From: JBEKHT01 sp049516595 | Lineage (GTDB): Bacteria; Chloroflexota; Anaerolineae; Anaerolineales; RBG-16-64-43 | Direction of reading: 5' to 3' | DNA length: 64,000 bases | NCBI GenBank assembly: GCA_049516595.1 | Contig: JBEKSY010000016.1 | Coordinates: 1-64,000 of the forward strand | In this document: positions 8,913 to 18,690 of the stretch, piece after piece | Position numbering within the stretch: the stretch's first letter is position 1 | Layout of the letters: each line of letters begins with the position of its first letter | Position numbers and translations under genes: made by a program | Notes under the pieces: generated by a model | The model's database searches: none | What the model was told of the DNA's origin: nothing | Seen by the model: the letters and a program-made list of their open reading frames with translations, nothing else

Positions 8913-9415
8913 CTGGCCAAGAACTCCATCAGTCCGACAATGGACTTGGGTCGGACGTGCAACATACTCTCTGGATGGATTTTGAGAGTCCATCCAGGGA
9001 TCAATCCGCATGTCTTCCTTTGTCAAGCCGTTTCTCCGACGCATCCGCTCCCTAGTTTCCTCTCAGCAACAGGCTTTCCTCCACCTCACCCAACCCTTTC
9101 GCCATTCGGTCCTTCTCACGATAGCGGCCGGCCTCGCGCGCAGCCAAGCCGAACTCATCGCCGAGAATGCCCTGCTTCGCTAGCAACTGATCCTTCTCCA
9201 TCCCCAGGCCAACAAGCCGCGGTTCACCCAAACCGATCGCCCTTGGCTCGTCCTCCACGCCAGCCGAGTCCAGCATTGGAAGGAAAGCCTACCTATCCTC
9301 AAGCCCGATACTCTTCTCCGTTGGCATCGCCATGGCTTCCAACTGGTCTGAAAGTTCAAATCGCGGGACCGGGGCGGGCGCCCCAAGGGAGCTCACGAAA
9401 CCATCACTTTGTGAC
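8913..9415 (+). mobile_element. degenerate IS (integrase-core family), copy 1, 5' part only
   Basis: Homologous to 36985-37460 and 62158-62640. The transposase start is recognisable (MSSFVKPFLRRIRSLVSS, then AELIAENALLR), but in-frame stops replace residues after ALLR and again after GFQLV. Similarity to the other copies ends near 9415, before the catalytic core, so this copy is a dead 5' fragment. Confidence 0.75.
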
Positions 9416-10160
9416 TCCCGGTCAGCCGAGCCCTGGAGCTACCCTCTCTGAACCCCTCGCCCAGATCGTTCCCCTCCACGATCGTCCCCGAAAAGACGGC
9501 CTGCTCAACAAAGGAGTTCGTTCCGATCTTGTCGTTCCGCTTTGCACCTCTTGGAAGATCGATGACATCTCTTGGATAGTGCGCGCCAACGTAGATCCGT
9601 GTGAAACCCACGAGAGCGGCGACTGCATACAAGGCAGCAGTTTCTATCATTCCAAACGGGAAGTGGTGGATGAACAGCGACACCACGAAGAATATCTGGG
9701 TGGTATGACCACTGGGGAAGGAATCACCTTATTCCCGCCAGCCGACGACGCGTGTCTTGTCAAGAGTAAGAAATGGACGGTCCCGAACAGATAACGCCTT
9801 GACAATTTCCACCAATAACCAAAGCGTGAGGGTGCCAAAGATGATCTCTATAGCCAGACGGCGATAGTTCAGCATAAAAAGAAGGAATGCAACGATCAAT
9901 GCATCCAGCCTGTTGCCAAGCTGTGTTGCCAGCCACGTACAACGATCCAGCCACATGGGATAAACCCGCATGTTGAAGAGCACAAAAACCCGGGTGTCCA
10001 GGCGCTGACCGGATGACCCAATCAAGGATGAAGTCACCAGCGCAAACAGGGAAAGCAAAGCGACCCGTCCTCGTTCGGCGCTCAACGCCGTCCATAGTGA
10101 CGCGCGTGCCCCGCCCGGCAGCCGGATGAGGAACAGTACCAGTCCTGTCACCAGGAGCAA
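9393..10160 (-). pseudogene. PAP2-family membrane phosphatase with premature stop
   Basis: The minus strand encodes a type 2 phosphatidic acid phosphatase-like protein. Hydrophobic helices precede the first motif KALSVRDRPF. The second motif GDSFPSGHTTQIFF and the third RIYVGAHYPRDVI follow in the same frame. A TAA at 9731-9729 separates motif 1 from motif 2 (GWRE-stop-GDSFPSG). All three motifs are needed for catalysis, so the gene should be inactive. After PRDVI the frame runs into unrelated sequence up to 9393, so the natural C-terminus seems to be lost too. PAP2 proteins recycle undecaprenyl pyrophosphate or hydrolyse lipid phosphates. Confidence 0.85.
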
Positions 10161-10230
10161 TAGGAAAGCGGGCCGTCGTTGATGGGCAGACCTAAAAGAA
10201 GTCCGGGTTGGCGCTGGGGGTAGGGGATTT

Positions 10231-10242
10231 GGTTCCGGAACC
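10231..10242. other. 12-bp perfect palindrome
   Basis: GGTTCCGGAACC is a perfect palindrome in the short space between the PAP2 pseudogene and the end of the first Mg2+ ATPase gene. It may be part of a termination hairpin or a protein-binding site. Nothing else identifies it. Confidence 0.3.
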
Positions 10243-10294
10243 TTATTAATGGTTGGGCGGGGACAGTGCTTGACCCCTTCTAATTGGACTTGAC

Positions 10295-12898
10295 CTAAGC
10301 AGCAGCATTCTCCACCCGAGAGTAGAAATACTTCTTGCCCAACTCAGTGGCCAAGACGTAGAGCGTGGTCAGCCCGAGTATTGTCAGCATGAGGGGAGCG
10401 GGCAAGGGGACAAAACCAAACACCGAGATGAACGGCAGGTACGGCAGGACGAGGGTAATTCCAATGAAGACTAATGTGCTCGCCAGCAGGAGTGTGCCTG
10501 GGCGGCTGCGGAAGAAGAGATGGCGCGTCCGCACCACCAGGGCGATGACCAACTCTGTTATCAGGGACTCGATGAACCAGCCGGTTCGAAACACCTCCGG
10601 CGCAGCGCGGAACACAAACAGCAACATCCCGAAGGTCAGGAAGTCGAAGATCGAACTAACCAGACCGAAGAGCACCATGTAGTTGCGGATGAACTTGGTG
10701 TTCCAGCGGTGCGGCTTCCCCGCCATTTCTGGGTCCACATTGTCGCGCGCGATGGTTATGGCGGGAATGTCGGAAAGGAAATTCTCGAGCAGGATTTGCG
10801 GAGCGAGCATGGGTAGAAATGACAGGAGCATCGATGCCCCGGCCATGCTGAACATGTTGCCGAAGTTAGCGCTGATGGTCGTGAGGATGTACTTGATCGT
10901 GTTGGCGAACGTCACGCGGCCTTCATCAATCCCCTCCCGCAAGATGGCCAAATCCTTCTTAAGCAGCACAAAGTCAGCGGCCTCTTTGGCCACATCCACT
11001 GCCGTATCCACAGAGAGGCCCACGTCCGCGGCGTGCAGGGCCGGCGCGTCGTTGATGCCATCGCCCATATAGCCAACCACATGCCGGGTCTTCTGCAGCG
11101 CCAGGATGATGCGCTCCTTCTGATTGGGATCCACTTCCGCGAAGAGGGTGGTGCGTTCGGCAAGGTGCCAGAGCGCCTCGTCATGCAGGTCGTTCAGCTG
11201 ACTTCCGGTCAGCACGCCTTGAAGAGGCAGGTTCACCGCCTCCGCGACGTGGCGGGCCACTTTCTGGTTGTCGCCGGTAATAATCTTAAGCTGCACCCCG
11301 CGCTTAGCCAGATCAACAATGACTTGCTGCACATCGGCCTTCGGTGGATCGAAGAAGAGCAGGAAACCGGCGAAGGTGAGCGCGTTTTCATCGGTGTGCG
11401 AATAGGCTTCAGGCCGCGCGTCTGCCGTCTTCGTCGCCAGGCCGAGTACGCGGAAGCCCTTTTCGCTCCATTCGCTGTAGCGTTTATCAATCTCTGCCCG
11501 CGCTGTAGCGTCTAACGGATGGACTCCATCCCCAACCTGTAGGCCGGTGCAAATGCTGAGAATGTTATCCAGTGCGCCCTTGGTGATGAAGGTACGTTGG
11601 CCCTGGGCATTGGCAGCGACCACACTCAGGCGCTTGCGCACGAAGTCATAGGGGATTTCATCCACTTTTTTCTCGGCGCTGATGTCCAGCCCAGCCTTCT
11701 GTGCGGCAGCTTGAATCGCATCATCCAGCGGGTTGCTCAGCCCCGTCTGGTAGTGCGCGTTGAGATAGGCGTAGCGTAGAACGGCCTCGGATGGTTGGCC
11801 TTGCGTATCGACCGCGCCGTCGAGACGGACGACACCTTCCGTAAGTGTGCCGGTCTTGTCGGTGCACAGTACGTCCATGCTGCCGAAGTTCTCGATCGAG
11901 GTCAGGCGGCGCACGATCACGCCGCGCTTGGCCATCTGCTGTGCGCCGTAGGCGAGTGTGACACTGATAATGGCGGGCAAGAGCTCGGGCGTAAGGCCGA
12001 CCGCCAACGCCAGCGCAAAGAGAAGCGAGTCTAACAGTGGTTTGTGGAGGAAGATGTTGACCGCCAAAACGACGACCACCATCACCAGCATGACCTGCGT
12101 GAGAAGGTTACCGAACTGGCGGATGCCGCGTTCGAACTCGGTCTCCGGCGGGCGCAGTCTCAGGTTTTCTGCCACCTGGCCGAACACCGTGGCCTTTCCC
12201 GTCTGCACAATCAGCACCTGTGCGGTTCCGCTACCGGCGCTGGTGCCCATGAAGACGCAGTTGGTACGCTGCGCCAGGCTGGCATTTGCAGGGAAAGTCG
12301 CCGGCTTCTTCTCTACCGGGAAGGTTTCGCCGGTAAGCACGGCCTGGTTGACAAAGAAGTCATTTGCTTCCAGCACGATGCCATCGGCCGGGATCAGACT
12401 GCCCGCGGAGAGCGCCACCACATCGCCTGGCACCACTTGTTCGGAGGGAAGCATCTGCGGCTGGCCACCACGCAGCACGCTGGATTTGATAGTGACTTGT
12501 GAACGCAGTTTCTCAACGGCGTTGCTGGCAGTGTATTCCTGCACAAAGCCAAGGATGGTGCTACCAAGCACTATGGCAAGCACAATGCTGGCATCTACCC
12601 ACTCCCCCACGATGCCGGAGACAATTGCGGCAAAGATGAGGATGAGAACGAGCAGGCTTCTGAATTGGCTCAGGAACAAGTGCAACGCGGTTGCTTGTTG
12701 CTGTGCTCCAATTGTGTTCAGCCCATATTCCTTTAGACGTTGCACAGCCTCTGCCGGCTGAAGACCGTTGCTGGAGGTGTGCAGCGCAGAGAAGAGTTGC
12801 TCGGGCGCGAGGCTCCAATAAGCCGCTGGAGTTGCCTGGGCAACAGGCTGCCCCGCTTTGGGTAGTGTGATGGTAGAAGGATTAGGGAGGGGTTTCAT
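10295..12898 (-). CDS. mgtA: magnesium-translocating P-type ATPase (MgtA/MgtB type), paralogue 1
   Basis: An 867-residue P3B-type ATPase that imports Mg2+ across the inner membrane. It shows a cation-ATPase N-terminal segment, the TGETFPVEKK actuator motif, the DKTGTLT phosphorylation site near residue 345, TGDN and GDGINDAPAL in the catalytic domain, and about ten membrane helices. VGLTPELLPAI in TM4 matches the MgtA pattern. Length is normal for MgtA (about 900). The ATG follows GGAGAAGTTGA. It stands alone on the minus strand with no obvious M-box leader. A second, clearly different paralogue lies at 33849-36473. Confidence 0.93.
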   Translation of the reverse strand: MKPLPNPSTITLPKAGQPVAQATPAAYWSLAPEQLFSALHTSSNGLQPAEAVQRLKEYGLNTIGAQQQATALHLFLSQFRSLLVLILIFAAIVSGIVGEWVDASIVLAIVLGSTILGFVQEYTASNAVEKLRSQVTIKSSVLRGGQPQMLPSEQVVPGDVVALSAGSLIPADGIVLEANDFFVNQAVLTGETFPVEKKPATFPANASLAQRTNCVFMGTSAGSGTAQVLIVQTGKATVFGQVAENLRLRPPETEFERGIRQFGNLLTQVMLVMVVVVLAVNIFLHKPLLDSLLFALALAVGLTPELLPAIISVTLAYGAQQMAKRGVIVRRLTSIENFGSMDVLCTDKTGTLTEGVVRLDGAVDTQGQPSEAVLRYAYLNAHYQTGLSNPLDDAIQAAAQKAGLDISAEKKVDEIPYDFVRKRLSVVAANAQGQRTFITKGALDNILSICTGLQVGDGVHPLDATARAEIDKRYSEWSEKGFRVLGLATKTADARPEAYSHTDENALTFAGFLLFFDPPKADVQQVIVDLAKRGVQLKIITGDNQKVARHVAEAVNLPLQGVLTGSQLNDLHDEALWHLAERTTLFAEVDPNQKERIILALQKTRHVVGYMGDGINDAPALHAADVGLSVDTAVDVAKEAADFVLLKKDLAILREGIDEGRVTFANTIKYILTTISANFGNMFSMAGASMLLSFLPMLAPQILLENFLSDIPAITIARDNVDPEMAGKPHRWNTKFIRNYMVLFGLVSSIFDFLTFGMLLFVFRAAPEVFRTGWFIESLITELVIALVVRTRHLFFRSRPGTLLLASTLVFIGITLVLPYLPFISVFGFVPLPAPLMLTILGLTTLYVLATELGKKYFYSRVENAAA

Positions 12899-12976
12899 TC
12901 AACTTCTCCGCACCTAGGATTGTCGTCATATCGCCCAAGCATCCGATATTTCATGGGCAAGGAACACCCTATCTTG

Positions 12977-12990
12977 GCTCGTTCACGAGC
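12977..12990 (-). promoter_or_regulatory. short inverted repeat upstream of mgtA paralogue 1
   Basis: GCTCG-TTCA-CGAGC forms a perfect 5-bp stem about 80 bases upstream of the ATPase start. It could be an operator or a leader hairpin. No consensus promoter was recognised next to it. Confidence 0.25.
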
Positions 12991-13095
12991 ATTTGTGGAT
13001 CAGCGCCCAATCTGAGATTATAAATCTTGCGCCACTTACTGTTCATGCACCAACGCCGTACGAAACTGGAAGCAGCAATTGGCTTCGCCAGAATC

Positions 13096-13375
13096 CCTCT
13101 AGTGAGCGCGACCTTCTCGTCGCCGGGCTCAATCGGCTCCCGGGGCTGAGCTGCCAGCTCCTGCCGGGCGCGTTCTATGCCTTCCCCAACATATGGCGCA
13201 CCGGGTTGAGTTCGGACGAGCTTGCGATACGGATGCTGGACGGGGCGTGGCCCTGTTGCCAGGCTCAGCGTTTGGGCAACACGGAGAGGGGTACTTGCAC
13301 CTGACCTTTGCCAACTTGCTTGAGAATATCGAGCTCGCCTTGCGCCGAATGGAGGCCGTGCTGCGGGGACTGTAG
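13096..13375 (+). pseudogene. class I/II aminotransferase, C-terminal fragment with frameshift
   Basis: The sequence reads ERDLLVAGLNRLPGLSCQL and LPGAFYAFPNIWRTGLSSDE, then after a shift near 13250 it reads GVALLPGSAFGQHGEGYLHL and TFANLLENIELALRRMEAVL before a TAG. This is the C-terminal quarter of a PLP-dependent aspartate aminotransferase-like protein. The catalytic lysine region and everything N-terminal are missing. A deletion of a few bases explains the frame change (MLD/AGVALLPG). Non-functional remnant. Confidence 0.75.
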
Positions 13376-13576
13376 GCATGGAGCAGGGATCAGTGAACGT
13401 GGCCTCTCCGCTCATGCGACTCGATGCCGGGTCCTCTCTTTCACAGGAATGCCTAGGGTTCTACACCACTACGTTCGACCACCAAAAACAATCGCAATAA
13501 ACTGCAATGTGCGGGAACAGCGATCAATCCGCGGTCATGGCTGGAAATCTCCCGTTCGGAGCCAATGTTTCTGCTG

Positions 13577-14012
13577 TTATGAATCCCAATACCTGGGTTC
13601 CGGCCAGCCTTCCCCGGGAACGAAGTCTGAACATTCCACAGGAAAAATCAGCCCACCGCGATGGGGTTGTGACCAGGCGAATTCGATCTCGCGATCACAG
13701 CTTGCGCAATTCACGTAGAACTCGTCACTTTCCGGGTCGCTCTCCTTTTCGAATACTTCATACTCTTCCGGTTCAGAAGCAGAGTCATCTTCCTCAAACT
13801 CGCCGAAGTCCCCCCTCGTAACTTCATCGTCTGGCTTCTCCTCCACCCTTTCTCTAAATTCGTAATGCCAGTGATGATCCGCTTCAAGCGGTCCCCATTC
13901 CTGCCAGCTCTCACTTTCAGGACCGGCCAGGATGTTCCAAACGTGAGTAACGGTAATACCCATGACCGCCGCACGTTTTGCAGGTGAACTCCCAAGGTCG
14001 GTGATCGTTCAT
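13577..14012 (-). pseudogene. zinc-ribbon-like acidic protein with a probable frameshift
   Basis: An open frame from ATG at 13963 gives 128 residues with a very acidic middle (EEYEVFEKESDPESDEF) and a CxxC near the C-terminus (NCASCDREIEFAWSQPHRGG). A better start lies upstream in another frame: ATG at 14012 behind AGAAGGA, reading MNDHRPWEFTCKTCGGHG, which supplies a second CxxC pair. The two frames meet near 13960, so the gene has probably lost one or two bases there. Joined, it would be a protein of about 145 residues with zinc-binding ends and an acidic linker. If the shorter frame is used, it would still make the C-terminal part. Confidence 0.6.
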
Positions 14013-14154
14013 GTCTGTATTCCTTCTAGCAATCATCACAACCAGGTTGCATTCATCCATGGGAAGTTCCGGGGCAAATTCGCAAGGTATTTCATCCTGC
14101 CTGGTTTTGGCTTTTTCATCAGTCCAAGGCAGGTTGCCCTACCCGCCCCAACGA

Positions 14155-14804
14155 TCAGGACCAGCGCCTGTTCACCGGGAAGGGCGACAGAGACTCGATC
14201 TGGTGCTTATCGAGCTTCAGGAACACAGTATCCTCGCGAGTGTCACCCATCGCCGAAAGGGGGATGATCACATCTTTTTTCCCCACAGATGTCCCTCTCG
14301 CATCACCGAATGGGTAATGTGGCCGTTCTCCGGGTTGACCACGAATTCGTCGACGTGGCCAACATGGCCATCCGTCGCCTCTACGCGTGTACCACGGCGC
14401 ACATCCAGCTCCCCCCGCGGGATTTGTTGATGCTCGACGGGCACTTGCACGGTTCTTTCAGGAGTAACGTGGGTAAGTAGTAGTATGCTCCCATTCCGTA
14501 GATTCCAGCACCATACCTAAGATCCCTGTTGGGCATCTTCTCATCGATAAACGTCGTTTCTATGAACGGATCCATCTTCTCCAGCTCTGCCTTGCTGCAG
14601 CGCAGTCGAATCGTATCGGCCATAGTTTCGGCCACAAAACCAACCGGTACAATGTACTCTGTGTTGGGAGACGAATCCTCTTTCACTACCAAATGGGTCA
14701 CCTGGTCGATAACCGGGTTCATGAGCGCATACACCGAGCGCCCTCAGACACCGTCCGTACACTCTACTTGAACTTTTAGGGGAATTCCCGTCTTCCACCT
14801 CCAT
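14155..14804 (-). pseudogene. PRC-barrel domain protein, multiply disrupted
   Basis: Fragments of one protein follow in order on the minus strand: ATG at 14804 (MEVE), GIPLKVQVECTDGV, TGA in place of a residue before GRSVYALMNPVIDQVTHLVV, PVGFVAETMADTIRLRCSK, then in another frame VPVEHQQIPRGELDVRRGTR, VEATDGHVGHVDEFVVNPEN, and after an A-run shift near 14277 VIIPLSAMGDTREDTVFLKL. PRC-barrel domains occur in photosynthetic reaction centres and in RimM-like or stress-linked proteins. Here two barrel-like halves can be seen. At least three frameshifts and one nonsense codon make it a pseudogene. Confidence 0.75.
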
Positions 14805-14945
14805 AAGAAACTATCCGGATTTCAACATTCCGTCATCCGGTTGATTCGGGCTGGAACGATGCAGGCTATGAATCCATACACCAGTTGGGGGGTGGGCCAT
14901 CGGTTGCCGTCACGCGGATTCGTTCCTAATTCGCGCAGTTAGAGA

Positions 14946-14964
14946 GCCAGCGCCGCAGGCTGGC
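14946..14964 (-). terminator. hairpin downstream of zwf
   Basis: GCCAGC and GCTGGC pair around a 7-base loop about 50 bases past the zwf stop, at the end of the metabolic island. The following minus-strand bases are only weakly T-rich (TCTCTAACT), so it is a modest terminator candidate. Confidence 0.35.
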
Positions 14965-15014
14965 GGCAGCAAAACGGATGGGGATTTACTTGGCGCCTCC
15001 ACACTGCCTCAACC

Positions 15015-16565
15015 CTACGTCCCCCCGGGTTCTGCGGATGCCCGGAATTGATTCCCTTCCTGATCCTGCCTAAAGATGGGCTGCAGCCAACTTCGGCCAT
15101 CCTGGGCGATCAGCACATCCGCAGCTTCCGGACCCCAGGTGCCTGACTGATAGTTGGGGAAGCCTACCGGCTTGAGATCGGCCCAGGCATTCAAGATCGG
15201 TGTCAGGACTGACCACGATGCCTCAACCTGATCGGCACGCATGAAGAGGGTTGCATCTCCTGACATCACATCGGCCAGCAAGGTTTCATAAGCCTGAGGT
15301 GATCTTGACCTAAAGGTCTCTTGATAGGAAAAGTGCATGTCCACGGGACTCAGAAGCAGGGTTGAACCGGGCTGCTTGGCCTGAAAACGCAATACAATCC
15401 CTTCTTGGGGCTGAATATGAATGATCAAGCGGTTGGGTTGCCAGGCGAGAGCCGCCGCCTTTGGAAAGGATTGGTGTGGCACAGGCCGAAACTGGATCGT
15501 CACTTCGGAAGCCTTCGTCTTCAGCCGCTTGCCGGTCCGCAAGTAGAAAGGGACATCCTGCCAGCGCCAATTGTCGACAGACAACTTAATCGCCACGAAT
15601 GTTTCGGCAGATGAATCGGTCGCCACGCCCGGCTCGCTGCGATAGGCCGGGACTTCTTGGCCTTCCATCAGACCCACCCCATATTGGCCGCGCACGGCGA
15701 CCTCCTGAACCTGCTCTTTGGAGATCGGACGGATGGCCCTCAACACGTCCACTTTCTTGTTGCGGATTTCATCCGCATCAAAGGAGACCATGGGTTCCAT
15801 GGCAATCAGGCTCAGGATTTGCATCAAGTGGTTCTGGATCATGTCGCGTAAGGCCCCCGCGTGCTCGTAATATGCTCCTCTGTGCTCCACGCCCACTTGT
15901 TCGGCAACGGTAATCTGCACATGGTCGATGTAGCGGCGGTTCCAGATCGGTTCGAACAGCGCATTGGCAAAGCGAAAGGCGAGAATGTTCTGAACGGTTT
16001 CCTTGCCCAGGTAATGGTCGATCCGGTAGATCTGCGCTTCGTCAAAAACCGCCGTAAGCACGGCATTCAGAGCAACCGCGGAAACCAGGTCGTGTCCAAA
16101 AGGTTTTTCCACGACGATCCGGACGTGCTGCCTGTCCTGAGCCAGCCGGGCTTCCCCAATCCCATGGACAATGGTTTCGACGATGGCGGGCGGTGTGGCC
16201 AGGTAGAAAACATGGTTGGCCGGAATCTTCCATTCTTTTTCCTGAGCCTTAAGTTGCTCGCTCAACGCTGCGTAGGTAGCCGGGTCGGAAAAATCGCCAG
16301 AGACGTACGTCAGGTTACCGGCAAACCTGTTCCAGATGCTCTTGTCAATCTCTCCACATTCGCAGAAGCCATCCACGCCATCTCTCACCCGTAAGCGGAA
16401 TTGATCCGGGCTTCCATTCTTGAGATCCAGCCCAATCACGGCGAAACGTTCGGGCAACTGCTGGTTAAGCATCAGATTGAAGAGGGCTGGGGCCAGCTTG
16501 CGCCATGTCAGATCGCCCATGCCCCCGAATATGACCAGAATGGTTGGTTCTATTTGAAGTGCCAT
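15015..16565 (-). CDS. zwf: glucose-6-phosphate 1-dehydrogenase
   Basis: A 516-residue enzyme oxidising glucose 6-phosphate to 6-phosphogluconolactone with NADP+, the entry of the oxidative pentose phosphate pathway. The nucleotide-binding start is unusual: GGMGDLTWRKLAPALFNL in place of the common GASGDLA. The active-site motif IYRIDHYLGKETVQN with its catalytic histidine lies near residue 180, and EKPFG precedes it. Length is normal. A GTG at 16568 directly precedes the chosen ATG; neither has a strong ribosome-binding site. It begins about 27 bases after gnd and ends the 11-gene minus-strand island. No lactonase gene (pgl) is present in the island. Confidence 0.96.
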   Translation of the reverse strand: MALQIEPTILVIFGGMGDLTWRKLAPALFNLMLNQQLPERFAVIGLDLKNGSPDQFRLRVRDGVDGFCECGEIDKSIWNRFAGNLTYVSGDFSDPATYAALSEQLKAQEKEWKIPANHVFYLATPPAIVETIVHGIGEARLAQDRQHVRIVVEKPFGHDLVSAVALNAVLTAVFDEAQIYRIDHYLGKETVQNILAFRFANALFEPIWNRRYIDHVQITVAEQVGVEHRGAYYEHAGALRDMIQNHLMQILSLIAMEPMVSFDADEIRNKKVDVLRAIRPISKEQVQEVAVRGQYGVGLMEGQEVPAYRSEPGVATDSSAETFVAIKLSVDNWRWQDVPFYLRTGKRLKTKASEVTIQFRPVPHQSFPKAAALAWQPNRLIIHIQPQEGIVLRFQAKQPGSTLLLSPVDMHFSYQETFRSRSPQAYETLLADVMSGDATLFMRADQVEASWSVLTPILNAWADLKPVGFPNYQSGTWGPEAADVLIAQDGRSWLQPIFRQDQEGNQFRASAEPGGT

Positions 16566-16592
16566 CACAAGTACGCTTTCATGTGGATAATC

Positions 16593-18002
16593 CTATTCCC
16601 AGTGAGTATGGAAAACGCCTTTGGCATCCTCGCGCTCGTAAGTATGGGCACCAAAATCATCCCGTTGGGCTTGAATCAGGGAGGCCGGCAGCCAGGCACT
16701 GCGGTAGCCGTCAAGATAGGCCAGGGAGGCCATCAAGCAAGGAGCTGGGAGGCCAAGTCTTGCAGCGAGGCCTACAACCGCCCGTAGATCTTCCTGCTTT
16801 GCCATAACCTCCTGACCCAGGTAACTATCGGTTAGCAGGTTGGGCAAATCAGGGTTCGCATGAAATGCAGCCCGGATCTCCTCGAGTACCGCGGCGCGGA
16901 TAATACAGCCACCGCGCCAGATGCAGGCCACATCTTCCAAATCTATGTTGTAGTCATGAACTTTAGAGGCAATGCGGAGCTGAGCCAACCCCTGGGCATA
17001 GGCGATTATCATGGAGGCATAGATTGCGCCTTTGAGTTGAGTCAGAAGTGCATCTTGATCACCTTCAAAATGAGGAATTTGGACTCTGAGTGTCCTGCTG
17101 GCCGCCTCTCGTTCACTCTTCAAGGCAGATAGATTGCGTGCGGCCACGGCCGCATCAATCACCGGTGTCGGGACCTGGATATCCATCGCATCTTGTGAAG
17201 TCCACATCCCGGTTCCTTTTTGCTCGGCTTCATCCAGGATCAGGTCGACCAACCTTTTTCCGGTTCGTTCATCAACCTTGCGGAAGATGTGAGACGTTAT
17301 TTCTATCAGGTAAGCATTGAGTTCTGCGTCATTCCAGTTACCATAAACAACAGATAACTCCTCATCGGACAGCCCTAAGCCCCGCTTCATCAGGTCGTAA
17401 GACTCGGCGATCAACTCCATCAGCCCGTATTCGATCCCATTATGGACCATTTTGACATAGTGACCTGCCGAACCTGGCCCCAGATATGCGACACAGGGGA
17501 CTCCTTCTACGTGTGCCGCGACCGCCTCAAAGATGGGTCGGACGCGCTCGTAGGCTTCTTTCGGGCCGCCAGGCATTAAGCTGGGGCCATGCCGGGCGCC
17601 ATCCTCGCCGCCGGAGACCCCGACCCCCATATAGAGAAAGCCTTTATCCGCCAGGGACTTTGCTCGCAGATCCGTATCTATGAAATGCGAGTTGCCAGCA
17701 TCAATAATAAGATCGCCTGTTTCCAAGTAAGGCATCAATTCATGGATCACATTGTCCACGGCTGGCCCAGCAGGCACCAACATCATGATGACCCGCGGTG
17801 TAGAAAGTACGCTGACAAATCCCTCCAGGCTCTGCGCGGCGTTTATGGCACGGCTTCCCGCTTCTGTTTGTAGTTCCTGAACTTTCGACAAATCCTTATC
17901 GTAGCCGCTCACTGAATATCCATGATCCGCGATATTTAGCACCAGATTGCGCCCCATCACCCCTAGACCGACCATTCCGATTTCGTATTTTCGTTCTGCC
18001 AT
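16593..18002 (-). CDS. gnd: 6-phosphogluconate dehydrogenase (decarboxylating)
   Basis: A 469-residue enzyme converting 6-phosphogluconate to ribulose 5-phosphate, CO2 and NADPH. The N-terminal Rossmann fold has GMVGLGVMGRNLVLNIAD. GVGVSGGEDGARHGPSLMPG binds substrate, and the helix VKMVHNGIEYGLMELIAE carries the catalytic lysine and the conserved asparagine. The C-terminal RGGCIIRA region is intact, and the length equals the classical long-chain form. The ATG at 18002 follows AGGAGACCAAGAG, which is better than an upstream ATG at 18041. It lies 61 bases after the HAD gene and just before zwf. Confidence 0.96.
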   Translation of the reverse strand: MAERKYEIGMVGLGVMGRNLVLNIADHGYSVSGYDKDLSKVQELQTEAGSRAINAAQSLEGFVSVLSTPRVIMMLVPAGPAVDNVIHELMPYLETGDLIIDAGNSHFIDTDLRAKSLADKGFLYMGVGVSGGEDGARHGPSLMPGGPKEAYERVRPIFEAVAAHVEGVPCVAYLGPGSAGHYVKMVHNGIEYGLMELIAESYDLMKRGLGLSDEELSVVYGNWNDAELNAYLIEITSHIFRKVDERTGKRLVDLILDEAEQKGTGMWTSQDAMDIQVPTPVIDAAVAARNLSALKSEREAASRTLRVQIPHFEGDQDALLTQLKGAIYASMIIAYAQGLAQLRIASKVHDYNIDLEDVACIWRGGCIIRAAVLEEIRAAFHANPDLPNLLTDSYLGQEVMAKQEDLRAVVGLAARLGLPAPCLMASLAYLDGYRSAWLPASLIQAQRDDFGAHTYEREDAKGVFHTHWE

Positions 18003-18063
18003 CTCTTGGTCTCCTGCGGATATTTCGGCCGGGTTAGCCATGGTTGAATCGTTTGCCAGGTAC

Positions 18064-18690
18064 TCAAATCCTGAGCGAAAGGCCCAGTGCCTCAAGAGCT
18101 TTCTGGGTGGTTTCGTAACCCTTGTGGAGGATGCCCCGGATCTCCAGGCTTTGAGCCACCTCGACAAACATGGGCCGATCATCGATGTAGATTACTTGTT
18201 TTGGACTTACTTGAGCGATATCTAGTGCAATTCGGTAGATATCTGCATCCGGCTTGCGGTAGTGGACAAAGCAGGATGAGACAAAGAAGTCTATGAATGT
18301 GCCCAGTTTGAATTGTTGGACGCGATAGACCGAAAGCTCGCGCCCTTCATTGTTGACGGCTGCGACCTGAAGGCCGTGTTGAGTCTTGAGTCCGCGCATC
18401 AGTTCAATCATCTCTGGAAAAGGCTGGGACTGGGCATACATGAACGCCTTGAACTCTTCCCGTGAGAACGAACGCTGTTGATAGAAAACGACCCGGTTCA
18501 AATACTCGTCCAGGCTGAGCTTGCCTTCTTCATAAGTATCAAAGGTCAGGTTATGGCGCTCATTGATCTCGTCATAGTCCAGGCCAAATTTGTCAGCCGC
18601 GCGCGTTCGAGCATTGCGATCCCAGCCATTGGTAAGCAAGACACCGCCTATATCCAGGAACAAAGTCGTGATAGAGGAAGAAGGACTCAT
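18064..18690 (-). CDS. HAD-superfamily (subfamily IA) hydrolase
   Basis: A 208-residue cytoplasmic phosphatase-type protein. Motif I is FLDIGGVLLTNGW, with the nucleophile Asp followed by Ile instead of the usual second Asp, as in YihX-like HAD proteins. A helical cap follows. VHYRKPDADIY supplies the motif III lysine and YIDDRPMFVEVA the motif IV acids. Its start overlaps the tal-pgi stop by 4 bases (ATGA), so the two are translationally coupled. The position suggests action on a sugar phosphate of the pathway, perhaps glucose 1-phosphate as for YihX. That role is inferred from context only. Confidence 0.85.
   Translation of the reverse strand: MSPSSSITTLFLDIGGVLLTNGWDRNARTRAADKFGLDYDEINERHNLTFDTYEEGKLSLDEYLNRVVFYQQRSFSREEFKAFMYAQSQPFPEMIELMRGLKTQHGLQVAAVNNEGRELSVYRVQQFKLGTFIDFFVSSCFVHYRKPDADIYRIALDIAQVSPKQVIYIDDRPMFVEVAQSLEIRGILHKGYETTQKALEALGLSLRI

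Noticed and set aside
10231..10242. GGTTCCGGAACC palindrome as a sure operator
   Set aside because: Listed only as a low-confidence feature; it is short, GC-rich and between two gene ends, so chance or a terminator part is as likely.
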